NCBI GenBank assembly: GCA_963169235.1
Contig: CAUJCX010000035.1
Span: forward strand, 124,001 to 188,000
Direction of reading: 5' to 3'
Length of the DNA stretch: 64,000 nt
Source of the DNA: Actinomycetota bacterium
Lineage (GTDB): Bacteria > Actinomycetota > Thermoleophilia > Miltoncostaeales > Miltoncostaeaceae
The notes under the pieces were generated by a model, which saw only the letters and a program-made list of their open reading frames with translations, had not been told where the DNA came from and made no database searches. Every line of letters begins with the position of its first letter. The stretch's first letter is position 1. The position numbers were made by a program, and so were the translations under genes. Shown one piece after another: positions 18,936 to 27,465 of the stretch.

Positions 18936-20798
18936 ATGCCCAACTCATCCTTCCTGCGCGGCCGCTCCGCCGTGCTCACCGCCGCCGCGCTCGCGTCCGT
19001 CGCGGCTCCCGCCGCCGCCGCGTGGACCGAGCCGGTCCCCGGGGAGAGCCCCCTCAACGTCGCCCCCACGCGCTCGGCCACCGACGCCGCGGTCGCATCC
19101 GTCGGCGGCGTGCCGTACGTCGCATGGAGGGAGGAGGACGGCAGCAACAACGAGGTGCGCGTCGCCCGCCTGGTCACCACCGGCTGGGAACGCGTCGGCG
19201 CCACGGCGGTGCCGGAGTCGCCCGTCAACAACGACAGCCTGGGCGACGCCCGGTCGGTGTCGCTGGCCGACGTCAACGGCGTGCCGTACGTGGCCTGGGC
19301 CGAGTTCGACGGCACCAACACCGAGGTGCGGGTGGCGCGGCCCACGGCCGACGGTACCGGCTGGGAACGCGTCGGCCAGGCGGTCAACGCGGCCAGCCCC
19401 GTCAACGTGTCGCCGTCGCGCAACGCCGTGCGGCCCACGATCGCCAACGTCAACGGGGCGCCCTGGGTGACGTGGACGGAGGACGACGGCACCAACGCCG
19501 AGGTGCGCGTCGCGCGGCTGCGTCCCGACGGCCTGGGCTGGGAGCGCGTGGGGGAGGGCGTGCGCCCCGGGAGCCCCATCAACCGCGACCCCAAGCGGTC
19601 GGCCTTCGACGCCACCCTGGCCGTCGCCAGCGGCGTGCCGTACGTCGCGTGGGCCGAAGGGGACGGCACCAACACCGAGATCCGCGTCGCCCGCCCCAAC
19701 GCGGCGGGCACGGGCTGGGTGCCCGTCGGCCAGACCCTGAAGCCCGCCAGCCCCGTGAACGCCAACGCCAAGGGCCGTGCGCGCGGCCCGGCGCTGGCCG
19801 ACTGGGGCGGCCGCCTGGCGGTGGCGTGGGTGGAGCAGGCCCCCGGGGCCGTGCGGCGCGTGCATGCGTCCGTCCTGTCCACCAGCGGCGCGGGCTGGGA
19901 GCCGCTCGACCAGGGCAAGGGACTCAACGCCAACCGCGCGCGTCCCGCCACGGCGCCCCGCATCGCCGTCGTCGCCGGCGGGCTGTGGGCCACGTGGGCC
20001 GAGTTCGACGGGCAGAACCGCGAGGTGCGGGTGGCGCGCCTGGCCACCGCCGGCGGACGCTGGGAGCAGGTGCCCGCGGGCGTCTCGCCGGTGAACGCCA
20101 GCGCCGGGCGTAACGCCGACGCACCCGCCATCGCCGACGTCACCAACGTGCCGTACGTCGCGTGGGTCGAGGCCGACGCCGTCAACCGCGAGATGCGCGC
20201 GAGCCGGCTCCAGCCCGACTTCACCCGGCTGTCCGCGTCGGGCACCGAGGAGCGGGTGGCGATGACCGCCACCATGCGCACGTACGGGCTGCCGTACCAG
20301 GTGGGCTTCCAGATCTCGGGCGGCGGCCTGGCGCGCGCCACCCGTCCCGGCACGGTGTCGGGCGACCCGGCCACCACCAGCGCCACGGCGAGCCGCCTGC
20401 GCAGCGGCGTCACGTACCAGTGGCGTCCCGTCGTCGCGATGGGCGGCGGCGGCCTGGTGGCCACCGGCCCCGCCCAGTCGATCCTCACCACCTCGGTCGC
20501 GCGCCTGTCGCTGACGACCCCGGGGGCCAAGAAGGGCCGCACATGGCGCTTCCGCAGCGGCCGGCCCGCGGGCGTCCGCGTGCGGGTCAACCTCCGCAGC
20601 CGCCTGACGGTGGTGATCTCGGGCCACGGCATCGTGCGGCGCGTCACGCGCGCCGTCAACGCCGGCATCACGCCCGTGCGCCTCGCGAAGGTGCCCCGCA
20701 AGGCGGGCACGTACCGGGTGCGCATCGCGGTGCGCGCGAGCGGGGGACGCACCGCCGCGGTCACCGGCAAGATCGTGATCGTGCCGCGGCGCCGCTAG
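18936..20798 (+). CDS. Secreted seven-repeat propeller-like protein
   Basis: A 620-residue secreted protein with no named family recognised. A signal peptide (about 1-30, cleavage near AAPAAAAW) is followed by seven repeats of about 62 residues, each with a core like GVPYVAWAEFDGTNTEVRVAR and a spacer with SPVN (cores at seven places, the fifth degenerate). Seven repeats of this kind suggest a seven-bladed beta propeller. The last 200 residues form a fibronectin/Ig-like region and a basic beta-rich tail ending PRRR. The ATG at 18936 is preferred because the signal peptide follows it directly. It is co-transcribed with the 272-residue secreted protein 13 bases downstream. Confidence 0.7.
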   Translation: MPNSSFLRGRSAVLTAAALASVAAPAAAAWTEPVPGESPLNVAPTRSATDAAVASVGGVPYVAWREEDGSNNEVRVARLVTTGWERVGATAVPESPVNNDSLGDARSVSLADVNGVPYVAWAEFDGTNTEVRVARPTADGTGWERVGQAVNAASPVNVSPSRNAVRPTIANVNGAPWVTWTEDDGTNAEVRVARLRPDGLGWERVGEGVRPGSPINRDPKRSAFDATLAVASGVPYVAWAEGDGTNTEIRVARPNAAGTGWVPVGQTLKPASPVNANAKGRARGPALADWGGRLAVAWVEQAPGAVRRVHASVLSTSGAGWEPLDQGKGLNANRARPATAPRIAVVAGGLWATWAEFDGQNREVRVARLATAGGRWEQVPAGVSPVNASAGRNADAPAIADVTNVPYVAWVEADAVNREMRASRLQPDFTRLSASGTEERVAMTATMRTYGLPYQVGFQISGGGLARATRPGTVSGDPATTSATASRLRSGVTYQWRPVVAMGGGGLVATGPAQSILTTSVARLSLTTPGAKKGRTWRFRSGRPAGVRVRVNLRSRLTVVISGHGIVRRVTRAVNAGITPVRLAKVPRKAGTYRVRIAVRASGGRTAAVTGKIVIVPRRR

Positions 20799-20811
20799 CG
20801 AGGAGGGGCGC

Positions 20812-21630
20812 GTGCGCACCATCGTGACCGCCGCCGTCGCGACCGCGGCGGCGGTCATCGTCGCGGCGCCCGCGGCGGCGGCCACCAGGGTCGACGTGCC
20901 CCGCACGGCGGGCGCCGTGATCGCCGCGATCACCCGCCAGGGTGACGTGCCCGTCCGGGTGCCGGGACGGATTCCCGTAGACGCCACGGGACGCCTGGTG
21001 GCGGCCGGTGGGCCCGTGGGCGCCCACGGCTACGTCATCCGCATCGAGAGCCCCGGCTGCGGCGGCGCGCCAGCGTGCACGGTCGCGACGCTGAGGGGCG
21101 CGGCGCGCGAGTCCGTCCGCGGGCCCCAGACCGTGGCCCTGGCCGGCGGACTCACCGGGCGCTTCACGCCGATGCGCTGCGGCGCGACGTGCGCGCCGCC
21201 GTCCATCGCGTGGCGCCAGGACGGCGTGACGTACCGCCTGCAGGTGACCGTGCCGAGGTCGCTGCGGGCCACCATGGTGGCCCTGGCGAACGACGCCATC
21301 ACGGCCGGCCCGCGCGGCGTGCCGACGCCACCGGCGCACGCCCACATGGTCGCCTGCAGCGCATCGGGCGACACGTGCATGGGCATCTACGTACGCGGCG
21401 GGCGCGTGGTGCTGCGGCGCACGTACCTCGCGCGCTACGTGGGCCGCGACCGGCTGTGCCTGCGCTACCCCGCCCGCACCGCCGCGATGCGGGGAGCCGT
21501 GGTCTGCCGCACCGTGTCGCTGCGCAGCGAAGGGCGCGCCTGGGCCGCCCAGGCCGTGTTCGCGCTGCGCGGTCCCGGCGTGTACCGCGCCGTGGGATAT
21601 CCGTCCGTGCGCGTGACCGTGGGCGGCTGA
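20812..21630 (+). CDS. Secreted Cys-rich protein, family shared with 33839-34657
   Basis: A 272-residue exported protein. A signal peptide (about 1-24) ends at AAPAAAA. Six or more cysteines appear in conserved places: CGGAPAC, RCGATC, CSASGDTC, LCLRYP and VCRTV, which suggests disulfides. A paralogue of identical length sits 13 kb away, and the two share the motifs PGR-PVDA-GR, RFTPM-CGA-C, CSASGDTC-IY and RLCLRYP. AGGAGGGG just before the GTG at 20812 decides the start. It follows the seven-repeat protein in one operon. No known family recognised; the function is unknown. Confidence 0.68.
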   Translation: MRTIVTAAVATAAAVIVAAPAAAATRVDVPRTAGAVIAAITRQGDVPVRVPGRIPVDATGRLVAAGGPVGAHGYVIRIESPGCGGAPACTVATLRGAARESVRGPQTVALAGGLTGRFTPMRCGATCAPPSIAWRQDGVTYRLQVTVPRSLRATMVALANDAITAGPRGVPTPPAHAHMVACSASGDTCMGIYVRGGRVVLRRTYLARYVGRDRLCLRYPARTAAMRGAVVCRTVSLRSEGRAWAAQAVFALRGPGVYRAVGYPSVRVTVGG

Positions 21631-21681
21631 CGCCACCCGTTCGGGTTTGCGCCACGGCCCGGCGCCTGTGAACCTTGGGCC

Positions 21682-23001
21682 ATGAACCAGGACGAGAGAG
21701 ACAGACTGGACGCGCTGCTGCGGGTCGAGAGCGTCAGCGCCCTGCCGCAGCACGCGGCCGACATGGTGACGGCCGCGGAGCTGGTGGCCGACGAGATCCG
21801 CCGAGCGGGCGGCAGCGCCGACGTCCACCACGACACCGCCCGCCCGCTGGTGGTGGGCGACGTCGAGGCCTCCACGGGGGCCGGGGCACCGCGGGTGATC
21901 GTGTACGGCCACTACGACGTGCAGCCCGTGGGCGACCCGGCGCTGTGGACGACCCCGGCGTTCGAGCCGGTGGTGCGCGACGGCAACCTCTACGCGCGCG
22001 GCGCCAGCGACGACAAGGGCAACCTGTTCATGCTGCTGGTCGCCGTACAGCGCTTGGCGACGGCAGGCGTACTGCCCGTCAACGTCACGTTCCTGGTGGA
22101 CGGTGAGGAGGAGGTGAGCGGCGACTCGGCCCTCGACTGGGTCCGCGACGCGGCCCCGGATGCCGCCGCCGCGCTCATCTTCGACATCGCCATGGCCGGC
22201 CCCGGGCGGCCCGTGATCTGCTCGGGCCTGCGGGGCCTGGTCTACCGGCGGGTGACGGTGACGACGGCGCCGGGCGACGCGCACAGCGGGCTGTTCGGCG
22301 GGGCCGCGCTCAACGCCGCCCATGCCCTCGTGCGCATCCTCGACGCCATCCGCCCCCACAGCGGGCGGCTCGATCCGCGCCTCTACGCGGGGGCCATCGC
22401 CGCCACGCCGGACGAGGTGGCGGCCTGGGCCGACCTGCCACCGGGCGGGGAGGTGCTGGCCGACGCGGGCCTCGTGCCCGCCGACGGGGACGCGGCCGAC
22501 GCGTTCTACCGGCGCACGCTCACCGAGCCGTCGCTGGACGTGCACGGCATCGCGTGCGGGGAGCCGGATGCGGTGAAGACCAACCTGCCGTCGCGCGCCG
22601 AGGCGACGCTGTCGGTGCGCCTGGCCCCCGGGCAGGACCCCGGCGTCATCGGCCCGTTGCTGGACGACCTCATCCGCGCGGCCGCCCCCACGGGTGCCGA
22701 CGTGACCATCGACCGCCTCTCCGATGCCCTTCCGGCGCGCCTCGATCCCCGCACGCCGGTGCTCGCGGCCGCCCGCAAGGCCATCGCCGACAGCACGGGC
22801 TGGCCGTGCGTGCCGGTGGGCGTGGGCGGCAGCATCCCCGTGGTGGCGGCGTTCTCGGCCCGCGGCATCCCGACGGTGCTGAGCGGCTTCGCGCTGCCCG
22901 ACGACGCCATCCACGCGCCCGACGAGCACCTGCGCGAGGAGCACCTGGCCATCGGCACGCGGGCGGCGATGGCCATCCTGACCGCCCTGGGGGACGCGTG
23001 A
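21682..23001 (+). CDS. M20-family metallopeptidase (dipeptidase-like)
   Basis: A 439-residue zinc peptidase of the M20/M28-like ArgE/DapE/CPG2 group. Metal ligands are visible as H77-x-D79 (VYGHYDVQP), D110-D111 (GASDDKG) and the catalytic/ligand acidic cluster DGEEEVSG (140-147). The dimerisation domain (about 190-330) includes DAHSGLFGGA, typical of the CNDP dipeptidase branch. It hydrolyses a dipeptide or N-acyl amino acid. Its TGA overlaps the GTG start of the next gene. A signal peptide is absent, so it acts in the cytoplasm. Confidence 0.92.
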   Translation: MNQDERDRLDALLRVESVSALPQHAADMVTAAELVADEIRRAGGSADVHHDTARPLVVGDVEASTGAGAPRVIVYGHYDVQPVGDPALWTTPAFEPVVRDGNLYARGASDDKGNLFMLLVAVQRLATAGVLPVNVTFLVDGEEEVSGDSALDWVRDAAPDAAAALIFDIAMAGPGRPVICSGLRGLVYRRVTVTTAPGDAHSGLFGGAALNAAHALVRILDAIRPHSGRLDPRLYAGAIAATPDEVAAWADLPPGGEVLADAGLVPADGDAADAFYRRTLTEPSLDVHGIACGEPDAVKTNLPSRAEATLSVRLAPGQDPGVIGPLLDDLIRAAAPTGADVTIDRLSDALPARLDPRTPVLAAARKAIADSTGWPCVPVGVGGSIPVVAAFSARGIPTVLSGFALPDDAIHAPDEHLREEHLAIGTRAAMAILTALGDA

Positions 23002-23957
23002 CGACCCCGGCGGCGTTCCCCGACGAAACCGGTGACGACGGCAGCTGGCAGCGGCAGGCGTCGGCGTTCCGGCAGTGGGTGTCGCGCGACGGTTCCACGC
23101 CGTTCCCGGCCGTGGCGGGGCGCTACCACCTGTACGTGTCGCTCGCCTGCCCGTGGGCGCACCGCGTCGTCATCATGCGCGCCCTGCGCGGCCTCGAGGA
23201 CGCCATCTCGATGACCATCGTGGATCCCGAGCGCGACGAGCGCGGCTGGGCCATCCACCCCGGAGAGCCGGGATGCACCGACGATCCCGTCAACGGGTTC
23301 GTGTTCCTGTCCGAGGCGTACGAGGCCACCGACCCGGCGTTCGCCGGGCGGTACAGCGTGCCGGTGCTGTGGGACATCGACGAGGGCCTCATCGTCAACA
23401 ACGAGTCCGCCGACATCCTGCGGATGCTGGACGTGGAGTTCGCCGACGTGGCCCGCCGCCCGCAGCCCACGTACTACCCCGCGGACCTCGCCGCCGAGAT
23501 GGACGCGCTGATGGACGACATCTACGTGCGGGTCAACAACGGCGTCTACGCGTGCGGGTTCGCGGCCACGCAGGGGGCCTACGATGCGGCGTTCGCCGAC
23601 CTGTTCGCCGGGCTCGACATGCTGGACGACCGGCTCGGGAGCCGCCGGTTCCTGATGGGACCCGCGCTCACCGAGGCCGACATCCGCCTGTTCACCACGC
23701 TGGTGCGGTTCGACCCGGTGTACGTGGGGCACTTCAAGTGCAACCTGCGGCGCATCGCCGACTACCCGCACCTGTCCGGCTACCTGCGCGACGTGTACCA
23801 GCTGCCCGGCGTCGCCGGCACGGTGAACCTGGACCACATCCGGCGCCACTACTACCGCACGCACGGGGCGCTCAACCCGTCCCGCATCGTTCCCGGGGGG
23901 CCGCAGCTCGACTGGGACCGTCCCAGCGGGAGGGACGGCCTGGGCGCGACCGGCTGA
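22998..23957 (+). CDS. Xi-class GST / glutathionyl-hydroquinone reductase-like protein
   Basis: A 319-residue protein of the YqjG/ECM4 family. Catalytic C51 lies in the diagnostic SLACPWAHR motif, followed by PVLWD and the VNNESADILRM segment (near residue 135), and an all-helical C-terminal domain with RRFLMGPALTEADIRLFTTLVRFD (given to its RRFLMGPALTEAD core). Family members reductively remove glutathione from hydroquinone conjugates; actinobacteria mostly use mycothiol, so the physiological thiol may differ here. GTG 22998 overlaps the previous stop, so translation is coupled to the peptidase gene. Confidence 0.92.
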   Translation: MTTPAAFPDETGDDGSWQRQASAFRQWVSRDGSTPFPAVAGRYHLYVSLACPWAHRVVIMRALRGLEDAISMTIVDPERDERGWAIHPGEPGCTDDPVNGFVFLSEAYEATDPAFAGRYSVPVLWDIDEGLIVNNESADILRMLDVEFADVARRPQPTYYPADLAAEMDALMDDIYVRVNNGVYACGFAATQGAYDAAFADLFAGLDMLDDRLGSRRFLMGPALTEADIRLFTTLVRFDPVYVGHFKCNLRRIADYPHLSGYLRDVYQLPGVAGTVNLDHIRRHYYRTHGALNPSRIVPGGPQLDWDRPSGRDGLGATG

Positions 23958-23965
23958 GCCGCGCC

Positions 23966-25390
23966 GTGACCCGCGCCGACCTGCGCCTGGGGTCGCGGCA
24001 GGGCCGCGGCGTCGTGGCCGCGGCCACGCTCGGCTCGGGGATGGTGCTGCTGGACGGCACGGTGGTGAACATCGCGCTGCGGTCGATCGGCACCGACCTC
24101 GACGCGGGCCTGGCCGCGCTGCAGTGGATCGCCAACGGCTACCTCTTGTCGCTGGCGGGCCTCATCCTGCTGGGAGGGGCGCTCGGCGACCGGTGGGGCC
24201 GGCGGCGGGTGTTCGAGATCGGCGTGGTGGTGTTCGCCCTGGCCTCTGTCGGGTGCGGGCTGGCCCCGACGTGGCCGGTGCTGGTGGCGGCACGCGTCGC
24301 GCAGGGCGTCGGGGGTGCGCTGCTGACGCCGGGCAGCCTCGCGATCCTGCAGTCGGTGTTCGCGCGTGAGGAGCGGGCCCGGGCCATCGGCGTGTGGTCG
24401 GGCGCGGCCAGCATCGCGACGGCGCTGGGGCCGCTCGTCGGGGGCCTGCTCATCGAGTGGTCGTGGCGCTGGATCTTCCTCATCAACGTGCCCCTGGCGC
24501 TCGTGACGCTGGCGATCAGCCGGCGCTGGGTGCCCGAGAGCCGCGACCCGGAGGCGTCCGGGCGGTTCGATGTGGTGGGAGCGGTGCTGGGCGTCGCCGG
24601 GCTCGCCGCCACCACGTACGGGCTGATCGAGTGGGGCACGCGCGGAGCCGTCGCGATCGGCCTGGCCGGGGTGGTCGTGATGGCCGCGTTCGTCGCGTGG
24701 GAGCACCGCACCCCGCACCCGATGGTGCCGCTGGGGCTGTTCGGGTCGCAACAGTTCAGCGCGGCCAACGCGATGACGCTGGTGGTGTACGCGGCACTCG
24801 GCGCCGTCTTCTTCTTCCTCGTGCTGCAGCTTCAGAGCGTGCTGGGCTGGACGGCCCTCGAGGCGGGCCTCGCGACCGTGCCGGTGAGCGTCTGCATGCT
24901 GTTCCTGGCCGGCAAGGGCGGCCAGCTGGGCGAGCACATCGGCCCCCGGCTGCCGATGACCGTGGGGCCGTTGGTGATGGCCGCCGGCACGCTGATGCTG
25001 GTGCCCGTGGACGCGGGAGACGGCTACGTGGCGCATGTGCTGCCCGGCCTGGTGGTGTTCGGCCTCGGCCTGGCGCTGATGGTGGCTCCGCTCACGGCGA
25101 CGGTGCTGGCCGCCGCGCCCGACCACCGGGCGGGCATCGCCAGCGGCGTCAACAACGCGGTGGCGCGCGCCGGATCACTGCTCGCGGTCGCCGCCCTGCC
25201 GCCCCTGGTGGGCCTCAGCGGCGACGACTACGCCGTCGCGTCCGCGTTCACCCACGGATACCGGTGGGCGCTCGTCGCGTGCGCCGGGTTGCTGGCGGCG
25301 GGCGGCGTGGTGTCGTGGCTGCTCATCCGCAACCCGCCGCGCCGGACCACGGCGCAGGGAGCGCCGGTGCAGGGGCCCGGCGCGGGCTGA
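23966..25390 (+). CDS. DHA2/EmrB-QacA-type drug exporter
   Basis: A 474-residue transporter with about fourteen membrane helices. The motif D1 LLDGTVVNIAL (about 29-39) marks the fourteen-helix DHA2 group, motif A is GALGDRWGRRRVF, and motif C is present as GPLVGGLLIEWSWRWIFLINVP (core GPLVGGLL). It exports amphiphilic compounds with proton antiport. GTG 23966 starts eight bases after the preceding stop, so it probably ends the three-gene unit begun by the M20 peptidase. It is convergent with the DHH gene, with only nine bases between. Confidence 0.92.
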   Translation: MTRADLRLGSRQGRGVVAAATLGSGMVLLDGTVVNIALRSIGTDLDAGLAALQWIANGYLLSLAGLILLGGALGDRWGRRRVFEIGVVVFALASVGCGLAPTWPVLVAARVAQGVGGALLTPGSLAILQSVFAREERARAIGVWSGAASIATALGPLVGGLLIEWSWRWIFLINVPLALVTLAISRRWVPESRDPEASGRFDVVGAVLGVAGLAATTYGLIEWGTRGAVAIGLAGVVVMAAFVAWEHRTPHPMVPLGLFGSQQFSAANAMTLVVYAALGAVFFFLVLQLQSVLGWTALEAGLATVPVSVCMLFLAGKGGQLGEHIGPRLPMTVGPLVMAAGTLMLVPVDAGDGYVAHVLPGLVVFGLGLALMVAPLTATVLAAAPDHRAGIASGVNNAVARAGSLLAVAALPPLVGLSGDDYAVASAFTHGYRWALVACAGLLAAGGVVSWLLIRNPPRRTTAQGAPVQGPGAG

Positions 25391-25399
25391 CGACGGCGG

Positions 25400-26347
25400 T
25401 CAGGCGGCGACCGCCTCCCGGTCGGCGCCGACCGACGCCACCACGTCGGCCAGGGTCGCGTCGAACGCCTCGTGCGCCACCTGGCACGTGCCCGCGGCCT
25501 GGTGGCCGCCTCCGCCGTGGCGCAGCATCACGGCGCCGATGTCGGCGGGGGACGTGCGATCGATGATCGACTTGCCGACGGCCAGCACCGTGTTCTTCTT
25601 GTCGCGGCCCCACAGCACGTGCACGCTGACGCGGGCCTGTGGGAACAGCGCGTAGACCATGAAGCGGTTGCCGGCGAAGATGGTCTCCTCGTCGCGCAGG
25701 TCGACCACCACCACGTCCCCCTCCAGGCGCGAGCAGCGCTTGAGCTGCTCGATGAACCGGGGCGTGTGCTCGCGGAACAGCTCGACGCGCTCGGCCACGT
25801 CGGGCAGCGCCAGGATGTCGTCGACGTCCTGGTGGGCGATGCAGTAGTCGATCAGCTCCATCATCAGCTGGTAGTTCGACACCCGGAACTCGCGGAACCG
25901 CCCCAGGCCCGTGCGCGAGTCCATCAGGAAGTTGAGCAGCGTCCAGCCCTCGGGATCGAGGATGTCGCCCATCTCGTACTGGGCGGAGTCGGCCTTGTCG
26001 ACGGCCTCCATCAGGGCCGGGTTGACGGAGATCTCGGTGAACTGCTCGCGGTCGCCGTAGTACTCGTAGACCACGCGCGCGGCCGACGGCGCCGTCGGCA
26101 GCAGGACGTGGTTGCTGTGGCCGCCGCCGACCCGCTCCTCCTCGGAGTGGTGGTGGTCGAACACGAGGTGCGCGTCCGGGTGGTACGGCAGGTTGGTGAG
26201 GATGTCGTCGGGCCCGATGTCGACGATGCCGTCCTGCACGTCCTTGGGGTGGACGAACAGGATGTCGTCGATGAGGCCGAGCTTGCGCAGCAGCACCGCG
26301 CATACGAGGCCGTCGAAGTCGCTGCGGGTCACGAGGCGGTGCGTCAC
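25400..26347 (-). CDS. DHH/DHHA1 phosphoesterase (exopolyphosphatase- or nanoRNase-like)
   Basis: A 315-residue DHH-superfamily protein. Metal-binding residues are in SDFDG (9-13), the DHHH motif (64-67) and a later DxxD region; the C-terminal DHHA1 domain ends with the substrate loop GGGGHQAAG. Family members split phosphodiester or phosphoanhydride bonds in short RNA, cyclic dinucleotide products or polyphosphate; the sequence does not decide between these. The GTG at 26347 has CGGAG seven bases upstream. It stands alone between a convergent exporter and a divergent DUF4097-type gene. Confidence 0.88.
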   Translation of the reverse strand: MTHRLVTRSDFDGLVCAVLLRKLGLIDDILFVHPKDVQDGIVDIGPDDILTNLPYHPDAHLVFDHHHSEEERVGGGHSNHVLLPTAPSAARVVYEYYGDREQFTEISVNPALMEAVDKADSAQYEMGDILDPEGWTLLNFLMDSRTGLGRFREFRVSNYQLMMELIDYCIAHQDVDDILALPDVAERVELFREHTPRFIEQLKRCSRLEGDVVVVDLRDEETIFAGNRFMVYALFPQARVSVHVLWGRDKKNTVLAVGKSIIDRTSPADIGAVMLRHGGGGHQAAGTCQVAHEAFDATLADVVASVGADREAVAA

Positions 26348-26503
26348 GTCATCTCCGGTATCGGCACGGGGTGGTCGCGGGCAGCGACCTCTCCCACGTT
26401 GTCGGCCGCGCGGGCGTCCCGATCAACCCCACGTAGATGCTTTTCGTGGACCCCCGTCCCGGCGGCGTTCCGTGCCCCGGGCAACGGCACCTGGGAGCGT
26501 GGC

Positions 26504-26509
26504 TAGTCT
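26504..26509 (+). promoter_or_regulatory. -10 element of the DUF4097/two-component operon
   Basis: TAGTCT, about 95 bases before the preferred start. It agrees with other TAGNCT hexamers in the window. The 254-base gap 26348-26601 otherwise holds no recognised element. Confidence 0.4.
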
Positions 26510-26601
26510 GCGCGGCGACCCCCCGTCTCACTCCCGAGGATGAGTCCGGTTCGCTCGCGCCGCCGATGCCCCCGGACGCGTCCCCGGCGACGCTTCCTGC
26601 C

Positions 26602-27465
26602 ATGACCACACACGAGACCACACCACCACCACGCGGCCCCGGGGCGACGCGAGCCGTCGTCGTCACCGCGCTGGCCGCGCTCACCGTCGCGGGCACGGCC
26701 GCCGCCATCTTCGGGCGCGTCGAGCATCGCGCCAACGACACGCACACGTTCCCCGCGGCCGACGGCTTCGCCATGACGTCCGGATCGGCCGACGTCACCA
26801 TCACTGCGGCCGACGTGGCCGAGGTGCAGGTGACCCGGGACGCCACCTGGTCGGGGCCGCACGGCGTCCCCGCTCCCGTGATGGAGGGCGGCGAGGTACG
26901 CGTGCACGGATGCGGTGGCGCCTGGTGGAGGTCGTTCGGGCTGTGGCGGCGCCCCTGCGACGCGCGCTTCGAGGTGCGCGTGCCGCAGGGCACGGCCGTC
27001 CGGCTCACCACGAACGCCGGCGACGTCACGCTGGCGGGCCGGCTGGGCGACGTCACGATCGACGGCGACGTCGGCACCCTCGACATGACGCGCATGCGGG
27101 CCACGTCCACCCGTGTCCGCTGGGACGTCGGGGACGTGCGGTTGTCGGCCACCACCCCGCGGCAGGACGTGCGGGCCAGCGTGGGCAGCGTGCGGGGCGA
27201 CGGGCTGACGTCGCAGTCGGTGCTCGTCGAGGCCAACGTCGGCGACGTGCGGCTGCAGTTCGTGCGCGCGCCCCGGGTGGTGGACGCGCGCGCGAACATC
27301 GGCGGCGTGGCGGTGCTGGTGCCGACGGGCCGCTACCGGGTGGACGCCGCGGTCGACGTGGGCAAGAGCACCGTGGACAACCTCACCGTCGACCGCCACG
27401 CCCCGCGTTCCATCACGGCCCGCGCCGACGTGGGCGACGTCGAGGTCAAGGGGGTGACGCGATGA
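26602..27465 (+). CDS. Membrane-anchored DUF4097-like beta-helix protein
   Basis: A 287-residue protein with one N-terminal membrane segment (about 18-37) and an exported beta-rich part. Repeated NVGDVRL/DVGDVEV/NAGDVTL units, each about 20 residues, give the stacked-strand pattern of DUF4097 putative adhesins; a short loop with three Trp and two Cys (residues about 98-115) interrupts it. ATG 26602 is preferred, with ATG 26565 in the same frame as an alternative. Its stop overlaps the start of the sensor kinase (ATGA), so it probably works with the two-component system, perhaps as an accessory sensor, as DUF4097/LiaF-like proteins do elsewhere. Confidence 0.75.
   Translation: MTTHETTPPPRGPGATRAVVVTALAALTVAGTAAAIFGRVEHRANDTHTFPAADGFAMTSGSADVTITAADVAEVQVTRDATWSGPHGVPAPVMEGGEVRVHGCGGAWWRSFGLWRRPCDARFEVRVPQGTAVRLTTNAGDVTLAGRLGDVTIDGDVGTLDMTRMRATSTRVRWDVGDVRLSATTPRQDVRASVGSVRGDGLTSQSVLVEANVGDVRLQFVRAPRVVDARANIGGVAVLVPTGRYRVDAAVDVGKSTVDNLTVDRHAPRSITARADVGDVEVKGVTR

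Noticed and set aside
26358-26384. GCCGATAC on the minus strand just before the DHH phosphoesterase gene, like the sigma-28 -10 elements
   Set aside because: The expected -35 reads CTGC instead of TCAN, and the element abuts the ribosome site, leaving no room for a normal leader. Kept out of the promoter set.
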